A stretch of DNA of 40,703 nucleotides from positions 590,470 to 631,172 of the forward strand of contig SWDG01000027.1 of assembly GCA_005116965.1 (NCBI GenBank). The letters run 5' to 3'. The translations under genes and the position numbers were made by a program. Position 1 is the stretch's first letter. Every line of letters begins with the position of its first letter. This DNA is from Nitrospira sp. Lineage in GTDB: Bacteria > Nitrospirota > Nitrospiria > Nitrospirales > Nitrospiraceae. This document shows, piece after piece, positions 1-7,988 of this stretch. Below the pieces are notes generated by a model, which saw nothing but the letters and a program-made list of their open reading frames with translations, ran no database searches and had not been told where the DNA came from.

Positions 1-1
1 G

Positions 2-199
2 CTGAACACGACCTATTCGTTCGGGTTGGACGATCAGGAATGGGTCGTGGCGTTTGAAAGCGACAAGCCGGAAGATTTTCTGGACTTGGTGATGGCGCTA
101 CGGGAGACGGAGGGTTCACGCTATACGCTGCGGGATACCCCGATCTTCACGTGCATTCGCAAGAGTCTCAAGGAAACCCTCGACACCCTCGGCGGCTAG
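2..199 (+). CDS. 3' end of HemQ/chlorite dismutase-family protein (partial)
   Basis: The open frame enters from the left edge and ends at TAG, giving the last 65 residues. The segment has the C-terminal pattern of the chlorite dismutase/HemQ family: a GLDDQEWVVAFE stretch (compare the GFDDYEW-type strand of coproheme decarboxylases), then a helix of the type DFLDLVMALRETEGSRYT, then a final strand before a short tail. In HemQ proteins this region closes the ferredoxin-like barrel that binds coproheme; true chlorite dismutases share the fold. The heme ligand and catalytic residues lie upstream of the window, so decarboxylase and chlorite-degrading members cannot be told apart here. A strong terminator follows 24 bases after the stop. 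Confidence 0.65.
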   Translation: MNTTYSFGLDDQEWVVAFESDKPEDFLDLVMALRETEGSRYTLRDTPIFTCIRKSLKETLDTLGG

Positions 200-222
200 A
201 TATCTAGGTCAGAATGAGTCCT

Positions 223-263
223 AGGGCCTTTGATCCTCACGATCGAAGGCCCTGTTTTTTTTT
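223..263 (+). terminator. Rho-independent terminator after the HemQ-like gene
   Basis: AGGGCCTT-T-GATC and GATC-G-AAGGCCCT form a stem of 12 pairs with one internal mismatch and a CTCAC loop, followed by nine T. It is the best terminator in the window and ends the upstream gene cleanly. The 290 bases after it, up to the next gene, hold nothing recognisable. Confidence 0.9.
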
Positions 264-554
264 CATCGGTACTGACCTCATCGGGTCACACCCGTCCCCA
301 CCGCGTTCGATCGTCCTCCCAGAACTCAACAGCCTTCGCACGGGCACATGGTTCAAGCCTTACCGCATCAGGCCCCGGCTGGTTGTCAAGATCCTCTCCA
401 CGATCTCCGTTCTCACCCCAAGCCGGATAGTACGAAAAGTTCATAAAAATAGTGATTGTGTCCCAATGGCTGCTGACCGCTCATGCACCTGTCCACGGCT
501 TTGACAGTCCGACGAGGCCTGTGTTACCTCTACACTGTCACTCGTTGGAATCTC

Positions 555-773
555 ATGGCTGATACCACCGCGCTCTATGCCTTGCGTTTTCCTGATGGCT
601 CGGTGAGCCTGTATATCGATGAACTCTATGCCCAAGACCGAGGGATCGACCCCTCCCAGCTTGTGCGGATAGAAATCCCACGGGAAATGTTCCTGAGCGG
701 CAGCATACAAGACATCCGTGAATATGTCGCACTTCAACTCGAACAACGTGAGCAACGGACCGGCACAGCGTAG
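555..773 (+). CDS. small conserved-looking hypothetical protein (72 aa)
   Basis: I do not recognise a family. The frame is open from 483, but the ATG at 555 gives a compact acidic protein starting MADTTALYALRFPDGS. It reads like a small alpha/beta domain: two short strands (LYALRFPDGSVSLYIDEL), then RIEIPREMFL, then an amphipathic helix rich in Glu and Gln (DIREYVALQLEQREQ). No signal peptide or membrane segment is seen. No clear Shine-Dalgarno sequence precedes 555. It stands alone between the terminator and the next plus-strand gene, about 80 bases downstream. It is kept because no competing gene covers the region and the composition is protein-like. Confidence 0.45.
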   Translation: MADTTALYALRFPDGSVSLYIDELYAQDRGIDPSQLVRIEIPREMFLSGSIQDIREYVALQLEQREQRTGTA

Positions 774-852
774 TCAGACATCAGAGATGAGTCGAACTGT
801 CTCACCCCTGCGTACACCTTAGAATATTGGCCTTCACCGCCTGAAAGAACAT

Positions 853-2034
853 ATGACACACGCAGTCATGGCATCGCCGCTGACCGCCGAGATGATTGAA
901 GACGTCGTCGCCGGCTTGCCGATCCAAGGTCGCATCATCCTCAGACTGTTGCTGATCCAGTATCTCGACGTCACCCACGAGGAAATCTTGTATATGGTGG
1001 CGGACCGGCCGGACCCTCGATGTGTCTCAGGCAAGAAGCCTGTCACCACGATGACCCAGGAATCGATTACGGCAATGATCAATCGCCGGGACGAATACCG
1101 CAGGCGGGCTCGGCTTCGACGAGAACGAACCTGGCTGCAGTGCATAGTCCTGAAACATCAGGCCCACATAGCGGAGGCCTTCGTCTCTCGAGCCGCTCTC
1201 CTGCTCGCTGACCGTGGGGTGTCTGCCGAAACAATCGAGACGCTCAAATCCCAGGCTCGGTCTGCCGTCCCCACGGCAACGCTCCGGCTGCTGGAAGAGC
1301 GTTGGGAACACAACGAGATTACTGCGGAGGAATATCAACGGCAACGGCTGGCCATTGAAATGCAAACACTGCTCCGGTTTGCTGAACGGTTCAAGAAACG
1401 TCTCGACCTGGCTGAGCGCGAGCAGCGGACATCGGATCAGACGATCTTGCTCGATCATGAAATCGGCCATATTTGGGGAATCCCCGCCAGTACGTTGGCC
1501 GCGCGCAAGGTTAAGTTCTTGTCTCAGTATCTCACTGCACTGCAGGCCAAAGGCTCAGGGATCCGTCCGGCACCAGGAAGCACCCCCTCCCTGGAGCTCT
1601 GGAAGGACACCGTGCAGGTCCTCTCCCGCACCTCCATCGAGCGATCGATCGCGACCTACGATGGGCTCGAGCAGACGGAGTCGGCTTTACTTGAGAAACT
1701 GGCTGCCTATGCCGTGATTCGGATACCGGAAGCCACGGAAACGAAATTTTGGAATTCGCTCGTGTACGGAGCGAGTTCCAACGCCATGCACAGTGAATCA
1801 ACCCGGACCTTGTTTGGACTCCAACGGCTGGTCTCCATACAAAAAGATGTGGACGCCGGCGACGAGGCGCTGGATGAAGAACTCCTCACACGCACGGCGC
1901 CGAAATCGAAAGAGCAGGAGTTGCTCGCATCGCCGAACGAGGCGAGCCCTGCCGAACTGACGGAACTGCAGCAGCACATTCTCCACAACTTCATCGGAGA
2001 GGATGTCAGCGGTCGAGCCTCCGACAAATGGTAA
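853..2034 (+). CDS. hypothetical protein, 393 aa, mostly helical
   Basis: No family is recognised. The protein is predicted soluble and largely alpha-helical, with a strongly basic segment near residues 75-95 (RRDEYRRRARLRRERTW) and many Glu/Arg/Leu heptad-like stretches that suggest a coiled coil or helical bundle. The N-terminal 60 residues, including a stretch of the type RIILRLLLIQYLDVTHEEI, could be a small helical interaction domain. Residues 202-206 read HEIGH, matching the loose HExxH zinc-protease signature; nothing else supports a peptidase, so this is probably chance. The ATG at 853 follows a GAAAGAAC stretch that may act as a weak ribosome site; an ATG at codon 6 is the alternative. 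Confidence 0.7.
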   Translation: MTHAVMASPLTAEMIEDVVAGLPIQGRIILRLLLIQYLDVTHEEILYMVADRPDPRCVSGKKPVTTMTQESITAMINRRDEYRRRARLRRERTWLQCIVLKHQAHIAEAFVSRAALLLADRGVSAETIETLKSQARSAVPTATLRLLEERWEHNEITAEEYQRQRLAIEMQTLLRFAERFKKRLDLAEREQRTSDQTILLDHEIGHIWGIPASTLAARKVKFLSQYLTALQAKGSGIRPAPGSTPSLELWKDTVQVLSRTSIERSIATYDGLEQTESALLEKLAAYAVIRIPEATETKFWNSLVYGASSNAMHSESTRTLFGLQRLVSIQKDVDAGDEALDEELLTRTAPKSKEQELLASPNEASPAELTELQQHILHNFIGEDVSGRASDKW

Positions 2035-2044
2035 ACTTTCATAG

Positions 2045-2072
2045 TTGCCAATCACCAGCAGTTCGGTATAAT
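2045..2072 (+). promoter_or_regulatory. sigma70-type promoter for the OB-fold gene
   Basis: TTGCCA and a perfect TATAAT are separated by 16 bases. The expected transcription start (about 2078-2080) lies only some five bases before the ATG at 2084, leaving almost no room for a leader. Confidence 0.55.
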
Positions 2073-2083
2073 TACGTTCAACA

Positions 2084-2527
2084 ATGAGAACACGATCCTC
2101 TACTCCCTCACCATTTGTCACATCAGTGGCTGTCTTTCTCCTACTCCTCTTCATCTGCCCTTACCTGCCAGGAGGACTGGGCACGGCGACCCCGGCAGCA
2201 GCTGCTAGCCTGATTGAGATCTCGGAGCTCCTAGCCCACCCGGAGCAGTACGATCATCAAGACGTCATGGTCACTGGAAAGGTCATGAACGTGCAGTTAG
2301 CCACCAATCGTCAAGGGCAACCTGCCTATGGCTTTTTGTTGCAAGACCAGGCCGGTACATTGAAGGTGGTAAGTCTTGGACAGCTGGAAGTCCACGAAGG
2401 TGATCAAGTGATTGTCGAGGGTGTCTTCAGTCGCCTCAGGCAAGTTGGCCGCACGATCGTTTACAATGAGATCAAAGCCCTGTCTGTCAAACCCCTGACC
2501 CGTCTGAACCCGGATTTTGTCGGCTGA
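2084..2527 (+). CDS. secreted single OB-fold protein
   Basis: A 147-residue protein with an N-terminal export signal: Arg at 2 and 4, a hydrophobic core at about 15-27 (VAVFLLLLFICPYL), and an AAAA cleavage zone near residue 40. The mature part looks like an OB-fold nucleic-acid/heme-chaperone-type barrel: ELLAHPEQYDHQDVMVTGKV, then a GFLLQDQAGTLKVV strand pair, then GDQVIVEGVFS. This resembles periplasmic tRNA_anti-like or CcmE-like OB proteins, but the CcmE heme-binding His motif is absent, so no ligand is proposed. The mature protein would act in the periplasm. The gene has its own promoter and converges with the downstream minus-strand gene, leaving only 9 bases between them. Confidence 0.75.
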   Translation: MRTRSSTPSPFVTSVAVFLLLLFICPYLPGGLGTATPAAAASLIEISELLAHPEQYDHQDVMVTGKVMNVQLATNRQGQPAYGFLLQDQAGTLKVVSLGQLEVHEGDQVIVEGVFSRLRQVGRTIVYNEIKALSVKPLTRLNPDFVG

Positions 2528-2536
2528 ACTCCCTCA

Positions 2537-3427
2537 TCAGAATCGACAGAGCAGGCATCCTTGTCTCTCATACACATCTATTTGGATGGTGTAGTTCCAT
2601 TCTTCCGGCAACCCGCCGCCCCCCGCGACAAAACGAACGTCTTCCGTGGTATTCCGAACACCTCGGAACACCAGATCCAGCTGCATGTTCTGCGCTTTGT
2701 ACCACCGGAATCCCGTTTGATAGGCTGGAAATTTCTCCTCGAACCCGAACGGGTCGCCGTTGAACACTTCTCCTAAAAAGCGAAGCTCGCGTGTCATCGG
2801 CGTAATAACCTCAAAACCCGCGGCCCAGTACAGCTTACTCTGGAACGTGGCTGGGCCGGCATCATAGCGAGACTTTGCCCCGAGATTAAAATGAATGGAC
2901 AGATTGTTGTCATAGGGATCGGTGTCGGGATCGGGTGTGAAGAGAAACCAACTGAGGTGAGCCATGGCATATCCGTCCCAGTGTTGCCGATTGCCGTTGA
3001 GAGGAAACAACGCGGCAGCGGCAACCGAGAGGGAAGGAATCACACCCAGAGAACTATGGAGGACATACTTCGGCTGAATCAGTATGTCGAGCGGTCGGGC
3101 TTGATTGTCATGATAGGTAAAACCGAATCCACCGGCAGTAAGCTCAAGGCGGTTGGTGATACCGATGCCTTGCAGTGAACGCACCTCTATAGCCGGTTTC
3201 CCTCCTTGTGCCATCGTGATCCCGCCGTATGATTCAGTGACCACCTGCCCTCTATAGATAATCCGCGCGTCGTCGGTCACGAAGGGACGCACGGCAAAAG
3301 CTTCCGATGTCCAGATGAGCGATACCGTAGCAACGATGAGTGCCATCGCTCCGAGACGCTGAACAAAGCGCACACATATATATTCACAGCCGATCCTCTC
3401 ACTGACTATTGGCAGGAATGCACGCAT
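2537..3427 (-). CDS. outer-membrane-type beta-rich protein
   Basis: The frame opens at 3475, but the likely start is the ATG at 3427 (296 aa), because a candidate -10 element overlaps the longer N-terminus. A hydrophobic stretch MALIVATVSLIWTSEAFA gives an export signal. The mature chain alternates polar and apolar residues rich in Gly, Tyr and Phe (for example LELTAGGFGFTYHDN, SIHFNLGAKSRYD, YQTGFRWYKAQNMQLDLVFRGV), typical of a beta-barrel embedded in the outer membrane. I cannot name a family; it resembles uncharacterised transporter-like barrels of the phenol-pathway type. The protein ends CLLCRF, with two unusual Cys residues. It converges with the OB-fold gene. Confidence 0.6.
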   Translation of the reverse strand: MRAFLPIVSERIGCEYICVRFVQRLGAMALIVATVSLIWTSEAFAVRPFVTDDARIIYRGQVVTESYGGITMAQGGKPAIEVRSLQGIGITNRLELTAGGFGFTYHDNQARPLDILIQPKYVLHSSLGVIPSLSVAAAALFPLNGNRQHWDGYAMAHLSWFLFTPDPDTDPYDNNLSIHFNLGAKSRYDAGPATFQSKLYWAAGFEVITPMTRELRFLGEVFNGDPFGFEEKFPAYQTGFRWYKAQNMQLDLVFRGVRNTTEDVRFVAGGGGLPEEWNYTIQIDVYERQGCLLCRF

Positions 3428-3475
3428 AGACACCTGCTTACTTCTCTGATTACATGAGATTGTCTCAAACCTCAA

Positions 3476-3513
3476 TCTATATTCGATCGCGTTTCCAACT
3501 GTAACAAACAGTT
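3476..3513 (-). promoter_or_regulatory. possible promoter with overlapping inverted repeat
   Basis: On the minus strand TTACAG (3499-3504) and TATAGA (3476-3481) are 17 bases apart. The -35 part lies inside the inverted repeat AACTGT-AACAA-ACAGTT (3497-3513), which is where a repressor operator would sit. The -35 match is poor, so this is tentative. Confidence 0.35.
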
Positions 3514-3641
3514 AACACCCCAGTACGAGGCGCATCATCCTTCGGTCACGAACTGTCGGCATGCCATAACCAGCTCAACGATCCGCTTGCGATCCATGAC
3601 CCATCTGAATAAGAAATCGGTGCGGAGATTGCGGTGTGCGC

Positions 3642-4505
3642 TCAGTGGGGAAGCTTCAAAATCCAGGTAAGCATACGATCTGAGATCCGATCAGGAAGCA
3701 GTTTCACCATCAGCGCGCGGAGCTTGGCATCAGTCCCAACGAGATACCGCGTTTTCGGAGTCGGCGCCGTCAAGGCTTCTTCAACCACTCTTGCAACCGC
3801 GTCAGGCAAGATCGCTCGCTTTGAGGCTTCTCCCACGACCTTCCTCACCGCAGCCACAACAGGCTTATAGAGGGTTCGAAGTTCCGTCTCGATGCCAGCC
3901 TCTCGCTCAGCTGCCTCCATCGCCGACTTATTCCAAATAGGCGTCGTGATCGCACCCGGCTGGATAATCGAGACATGAATCCCCCATTGTTGAACTTCGA
4001 GGCGCAAGGCGTCTGTAATGGCTTCCAGTGCGAACTTCGAGGCCGAATAGGGGCCCATCAGCGGCATCGTTGAGAGTCCTGCGATAGAGCCCATATTGAC
4101 GATTCGTCCCCGTGCCTGCCGAACTAATGGAAGAAACGCCTGAGTCACGGCCACCTGTCCAACGACATTCACTTCAAGCTGCTGGCGGAGGTCGGCGATC
4201 GGCACGGCTTCAAGTGGCGCTACGACTGCAATCCCGGCATTGTTAATGAGTCCAAAGAGTCCACGATCCCTCGTCGCTTGCAAAACAACTGCGTGAGACT
4301 TCCGAATGGTTGCAAGATCCGTCACATCGAGTTCCACCGGCACCAGCCGATCGGAACTGGCTTTTTGAAGGACCACGCCATCTTCTGATTTCCGTACTCC
4401 TGCAAACACGGCAAAACCCAATCGATCAAGATGCAGCGCACAGGCCGCTCCAATTCCAGTAGAAGCCCCCGTGATGACCACCGCGCGATTGTCTCCGATC
4501 GACAT
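3642..4505 (-). CDS. SDR family NAD(P)-dependent oxidoreductase
   Basis: A classical short-chain dehydrogenase/reductase of 287 residues. The cofactor loop TGASTGIG is at residues 12-19, the structural NNAG at 88-91, and the catalytic Ser140 with Tyr153-x3-Lys157 (YSASK). These support NAD(P)H-dependent interconversion of an alcohol and a ketone on an unknown substrate. The long C-terminal part after the active site (LRLEVQQWGIHVSIIQPGAITTPI and following) is typical of the retinol/17-beta-hydroxysteroid dehydrogenase-like subgroup. The start at 4505 is chosen over the longer frame (4553) because GAGAGG lies six bases upstream and the first residues lead directly into the Rossmann fold. It is divergent from the tRNA gene. 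Confidence 0.9.
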   Translation of the reverse strand: MSIGDNRAVVITGASTGIGAACALHLDRLGFAVFAGVRKSEDGVVLQKASSDRLVPVELDVTDLATIRKSHAVVLQATRDRGLFGLINNAGIAVVAPLEAVPIADLRQQLEVNVVGQVAVTQAFLPLVRQARGRIVNMGSIAGLSTMPLMGPYSASKFALEAITDALRLEVQQWGIHVSIIQPGAITTPIWNKSAMEAAEREAGIETELRTLYKPVVAAVRKVVGEASKRAILPDAVARVVEEALTAPTPKTRYLVGTDAKLRALMVKLLPDRISDRMLTWILKLPH

Positions 4506-4562
4506 TTTGATCCTCTCAAACGGTCCCTCAAAACCATAGCAGGTTTTGAACAACTTCAGCCA

Positions 4563-4586
4563 GACATGGCGCGGCTATGCCATGTC
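4563..4586. repeat. perfect 8-bp inverted repeat between SDR and tRNA genes
   Basis: GACATGGC and GCCATGTC flank an 8-base spacer. It lies in the divergent intergenic region, just upstream of the tRNA promoter and about 60 bases upstream of the SDR start. It has no T-run, so an operator is more likely than a terminator. Confidence 0.5.
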
Positions 4587-4593
4587 CAGTCGG

Positions 4594-4623
4594 TGGACAG
4601 TGACCGTCGTCTTCGGCTATCAT
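4594..4623 (+). promoter_or_regulatory. promoter for tRNA-Met
   Basis: TGGACA (4594-4599) and TATCAT (4618-4623), 18 bases apart, each match the sigma70 consensus in five of six positions. The expected start point is about 10 bases before the mature tRNA. Confidence 0.6.
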
Positions 4624-4639
4624 CTGCATTCTTCAACGT

Positions 4640-4715
4640 GGCGGTGTAGCTCAGTTGGCAGAGCAGCGGACTCATAAGCCGCGGGTCGGCCGTTCAATCC
4701 GGCCCACCGCCACCA
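4640..4715 (+). tRNA. tRNA-Met (anticodon CAT), CCA encoded
   Basis: The 76-base cloverleaf folds well: acceptor GGCGGTG pairs with CACCGCC, the D stem is GCTC/GAGC, the T stem is GGCCG/CGGCC with loop TTCAATC, the discriminator is A, and CCA is encoded. The anticodon loop is CTCATAA, giving anticodon CAT. The anticodon stem GCGGA/GCCGC has four pairs and an A-G mismatch next to the loop. The acceptor begins with a G-C pair, so it is not the typical initiator. It is either elongator tRNA-Met or a tRNA-Ile whose C34 becomes lysidine; the CAT gene alone cannot separate these. Confidence 0.93.
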
Positions 4716-4843
4716 AACAACGTCTGCTCGCGCCAGACACGTTTTATGACCTTTCCGCCGTCAACTTGGCTGAACACGCATCTCTTGAGTCTCTCGATCT
4801 AGCGTTTCTCGCGGACTACACTGCAATCTTTCAAGATACGAAC

Positions 4844-5206
4844 ATGCATTCGGTCTTGCAACAAGCCTATGGTGCCGAGATGAAGGCGGCAGTGGAGCGA
4901 TATCATGCGGATGCACTGGACCAGGCATTTACCCATCTTGAGCGGGCACACATCTTAGGACAATCATTTTCGGTTGCCCATGCGCGGACACACTGGTGGA
5001 TGCTGAAGATTGGTTGGAGGCGGCGAGATTTTGTAGAAATTTCCGGTCAACTGCCTCGGATCCTGGGAGCTCTGCTGTTCTCACGAATGTGGGTGCCGAT
5101 AGGCAATACTGGCGGGGCGCGAGTGCCACCATTCAAATCCATGCCGATTCCTGAAGATCTGCAGACGTTACTGGATAAATATGGGCGAGATGCCAAAACA
5201 GTATAA
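4844..5206 (+). CDS. DUF3703 family protein
   Basis: The protein matches my knowledge of the DUF3703 family: a helix with DQAFTHLERAHILGQ, a conserved HxRTHWWML motif (HARTHWWMLKIG), RRRDFVEISGQLPRI, then VPIGNTGGARV and a final MPIPEDLQTLL. Function is unknown; family members are short soluble proteins of about 110-120 residues. The frame is open back through the tRNA gene to 4655, but the family length and motif position support a start near the ATG at 4844 (120 aa). No good ribosome site is visible. It lies 128 bases behind the tRNA and converges with the ABC permease gene. Confidence 0.8.
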   Translation: MHSVLQQAYGAEMKAAVERYHADALDQAFTHLERAHILGQSFSVAHARTHWWMLKIGWRRRDFVEISGQLPRILGALLFSRMWVPIGNTGGARVPPFKSMPIPEDLQTLLDKYGRDAKTV

Positions 5207-5229
5207 CGAATCGAGGTGAGCCTCTCCCG

Positions 5230-7845
5230 CTATTCTTCCCGGAGCCCCTCCACCACCGGTTGTCGTGCCGCCCACCGGGCCGGGAAGTAGCCCGCCACCA
5301 AGGTGGCAACCGCCGCGAGAGCCACGGCCTGGGCCAGTGCGCCGACTGGAACAATCATCTGAATCGTCCACCCGAATGATTGCTTGTTGATGACCTTAAT
5401 CAGGAGCAGCGACAGCAGCCCGCCACCAATCAGACCCAAGGCAATCCCCACTACGCCGAGGTAGGCCGCCTCCCATAACACGAGCTGTTGAATTTGCTGC
5501 GGGCTGCCGCCGATGGCCCGTAGGGTCGCAAACTCCCGGCGACGTTCGAGGACAGACGTAACCAGCGTATTGACGATCCCCAGCATGGCAATCACGATCG
5601 CGATGGCCTCCAACACGTAGGTCAGCAGAAATGTGCGATCGAAGATGTCGAGAATTTCTTTCCGTAACTCCGTATTGCTGATCACGAGCGGCGGAAGCCC
5701 TCCACCGGCTGCGCCGCTCAGTTGTTGTATGATCCGTTCTCTCACACGATCGATACTTGCCCCAGCGCTCATGTACACAGGGAATACCGTGACCAGATCA
5801 TCATGCCAGAGCGACTGGTAGAGCGTCCGATCCATCAGCAATTTCCCTCCATCCGTTGAATAATCATAGAACACGGCCACGATCGGGAATCGCGCGGGGC
5901 CACTCGGCGTCAGAATCTCAAGCGTCGATCCCTCTTCCACCTCAAGCCGATTAGCCAATACCTCAGAGACGAGGAGACCACGGGTATCGGCTGCCCGTAC
6001 GAGCTGTTCTGAAGAATCGCCCTGGCGGACAAGATACCGACTCCATTGGGCATGTAATCGCAGATCTCGTGAGACGATAGCCACCCGTTGGCCGTTCACC
6101 TCTATCCGGACATCGCGATAACTATCGACTGCGGCGACTTCAGGGATGGAAGACAAGACGGTCAACCATGTTAGCGGGAGACTCCGGCCGGCGCCTCCGA
6201 TCTCCGTACCCCGTAGCCAGAGCGACGGCGCCACGACCAGATCGGCCAAGACCGTATCGGTGACCCATAGTTCGACCGTATGCCGAAAACTTCGCACCAT
6301 CACTAGCACGCCGATCATAATTGCCAATCCCACCATCAAGGCAGACACGGTCACTCCGTTTCGGCCTGGACTGCGCGAGGCATGCTCCACGGCAATCCCC
6401 CTCATGACTCCCCCTACTCCCCCTTCACGTCCCACATAGTGTCGCGGACGCCGCCATCCAGTGACACAGATCGGGGCCAGACAAGCAAGACCGGCCAGCA
6501 GACAGAGCGTCGCCGCGTACCCCATGACAGGAACCCCATTGATGGGGCCTGGCAGACTCAAGAGCCCCGCAACCGCGAGCAAACTCAGTCCCATGATGGC
6601 GAGCATCCCCACTCGTAGCTGCTGGCTCGCTTCATAGTCACCAGGAGCCAACGCTCGTACTGTCGCGGTGCGGCTGGCATCCAGGCTTGGACCAACGGCC
6701 CCGATCATGGACATGACGCAGCCAATCATAATGCCTTCGAACATCATGCTCCAGAATTGGCCGCTCTGGAATAGCCCTCCTTCGCCGGCCCCGACTGGAG
6801 CATAGAGATCCGAGATCGTTTGACTGAGCAGGGCCACTAGCTCTTGTGCAAGCACCATTCCGGTTGTACTTCCGGCGATTCCTCCCAACAATCCAAAGAA
6901 CCCGGCTTCCATCAAAAACAATACTGCCACCCGAGACTGAGTCATCCCAATGGCTCGATAGATTCCGATTTCTCGTCTCCTCTGGGCGACGGCGAATGCC
7001 ATCGTGTTGTAGATCAGGAACATCCCAACTAACAGGCCAACCCAGCTCAACACCGTCAGATTGAGACGGAAGGCGCGCACCATTTGCTCAACCTGCCTCG
7101 TCCTGTTGGCCGGTCGTTCCACCGTCAAATAGGGAGGCAGAACAGCTCGTAGGTCCTGTGCGACTTCATCGACGGTCTTTTGTTCGTCGGTCACGATATC
7201 GATTCGATCCAACTTCCCAACCATCCCGAACGTAATTTGTGCCGCAGCGATATCCATCATGGCCATGCGTTCCCATGATGACGGTCGGTCGGACCCATTT
7301 TGAAGAATCCCCGCAACCCGGCAGGTGAGACGCCTGGATCCAAGGAGAAGATCAACCTGTTCATCGACCGACAGGTTCCACTCCGTGGCCAATTGGGCTC
7401 CCAAGAACACCGCCTGTGGCTCGATCATCCCCATCAACTGACTTTCCGTTGACGGCTGGCTCATGCGGAACCCGCGTGTATTGAATTCGGCCAGAAGATC
7501 CAGCCCCACCACTTGCACCGCCTGGTCGACGTGCTCTCCTCTCATGCGAACGGCCGTCTGTAGAATCACCGGCGATGCAGACGTTACGCCGGCGATGGTT
7601 CTGACCTGTCTAATGACCTGTTCATCAAGCCCAGTCTCCCCTCCTGACACTTCCAAGGTCGTGGGACCAGCCACTGTCAAGACCGCCTCTTCAAAGGACC
7701 TCAGCACGTCGACGTTAGCAGTCCGCACGGCGACGGAGGCCGACACGCCGAGCGCCACTCCGACAATCGTCAGCAGCGTGCGTAACGGCCATTGCCGGAC
7801 ATGCGCGGTAAGAAGAAGGAGTAAGACCCTTACAAAGGCAGGCAT
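5230..7845 (-). CDS. large FtsX-type ABC transporter permease (two-repeat)
   Basis: A membrane protein of about 871 residues with the YbbP/LolE-like arrangement. There is an N-terminal TM helix (LLTIVGVALGVSASVAV), a large periplasmic MacB_PCD-like domain, an FtsX domain with three TM helices around residues 255-400 (LTVLSWVGLLVGMFLIYNT), two central TM helices, a TM helix opening the second half (VSALMVGLAIMIGVLVMV), a second periplasmic domain, and a C-terminal FtsX domain (AIAIVIAMLGIVNTL). Both FtsX units carry the cytoplasmic RRREIGIYRAIG / RRREFATLRAIG motif that couples to the ATPase. It likely extracts or moves lipophilic cargo. The frame begins at 7899, but the ATG at 7845 (MPAFVRVLLLLL) suits a membrane start better. 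The probable ATPase partner is at 9199-9897. Confidence 0.85.
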   Translation of the reverse strand: MPAFVRVLLLLLTAHVRQWPLRTLLTIVGVALGVSASVAVRTANVDVLRSFEEAVLTVAGPTTLEVSGGETGLDEQVIRQVRTIAGVTSASPVILQTAVRMRGEHVDQAVQVVGLDLLAEFNTRGFRMSQPSTESQLMGMIEPQAVFLGAQLATEWNLSVDEQVDLLLGSRRLTCRVAGILQNGSDRPSSWERMAMMDIAAAQITFGMVGKLDRIDIVTDEQKTVDEVAQDLRAVLPPYLTVERPANRTRQVEQMVRAFRLNLTVLSWVGLLVGMFLIYNTMAFAVAQRRREIGIYRAIGMTQSRVAVLFLMEAGFFGLLGGIAGSTTGMVLAQELVALLSQTISDLYAPVGAGEGGLFQSGQFWSMMFEGIMIGCVMSMIGAVGPSLDASRTATVRALAPGDYEASQQLRVGMLAIMGLSLLAVAGLLSLPGPINGVPVMGYAATLCLLAGLACLAPICVTGWRRPRHYVGREGGVGGVMRGIAVEHASRSPGRNGVTVSALMVGLAIMIGVLVMVRSFRHTVELWVTDTVLADLVVAPSLWLRGTEIGGAGRSLPLTWLTVLSSIPEVAAVDSYRDVRIEVNGQRVAIVSRDLRLHAQWSRYLVRQGDSSEQLVRAADTRGLLVSEVLANRLEVEEGSTLEILTPSGPARFPIVAVFYDYSTDGGKLLMDRTLYQSLWHDDLVTVFPVYMSAGASIDRVRERIIQQLSGAAGGGLPPLVISNTELRKEILDIFDRTFLLTYVLEAIAIVIAMLGIVNTLVTSVLERRREFATLRAIGGSPQQIQQLVLWEAAYLGVVGIALGLIGGGLLSLLLIKVINKQSFGWTIQMIVPVGALAQAVALAAVATLVAGYFPARWAARQPVVEGLREE

Positions 7846-7931
7846 TGAACGTGAGATAAGCTTTCTGCTGGGAAACGTCTCATCGGTTCCGATGTACACA
7901 TCCGCGTGCTCGGCACAAATTAGTGATTTCG

Positions 7932-7960
7932 TTTACACGTATCCGGTCGTTTGCTAGACT
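7932..7960 (+). promoter_or_regulatory. promoter for the LuxR-type gene
   Basis: TTTACA and TAGACT with a 17-base spacer, 28 bases upstream of the ATG at 7989. Confidence 0.55.
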
Positions 7961-7988
7961 GACCTCAGATTTTTCCAGAGGAGGACAG

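Noticed and set aside
1456-1470. HEIGH (HExxH) zinc-protease signature in the 393-aa hypothetical protein
   Set aside because: A five-residue pattern is common by chance; there is no third ligand, signal peptide or protease fold around it.
4655-4843. Open frame extending the DUF3703 gene back through the tRNA
   Set aside because: The extension overlaps a well-folded tRNA and exceeds the family length; the family match starts near 4844.
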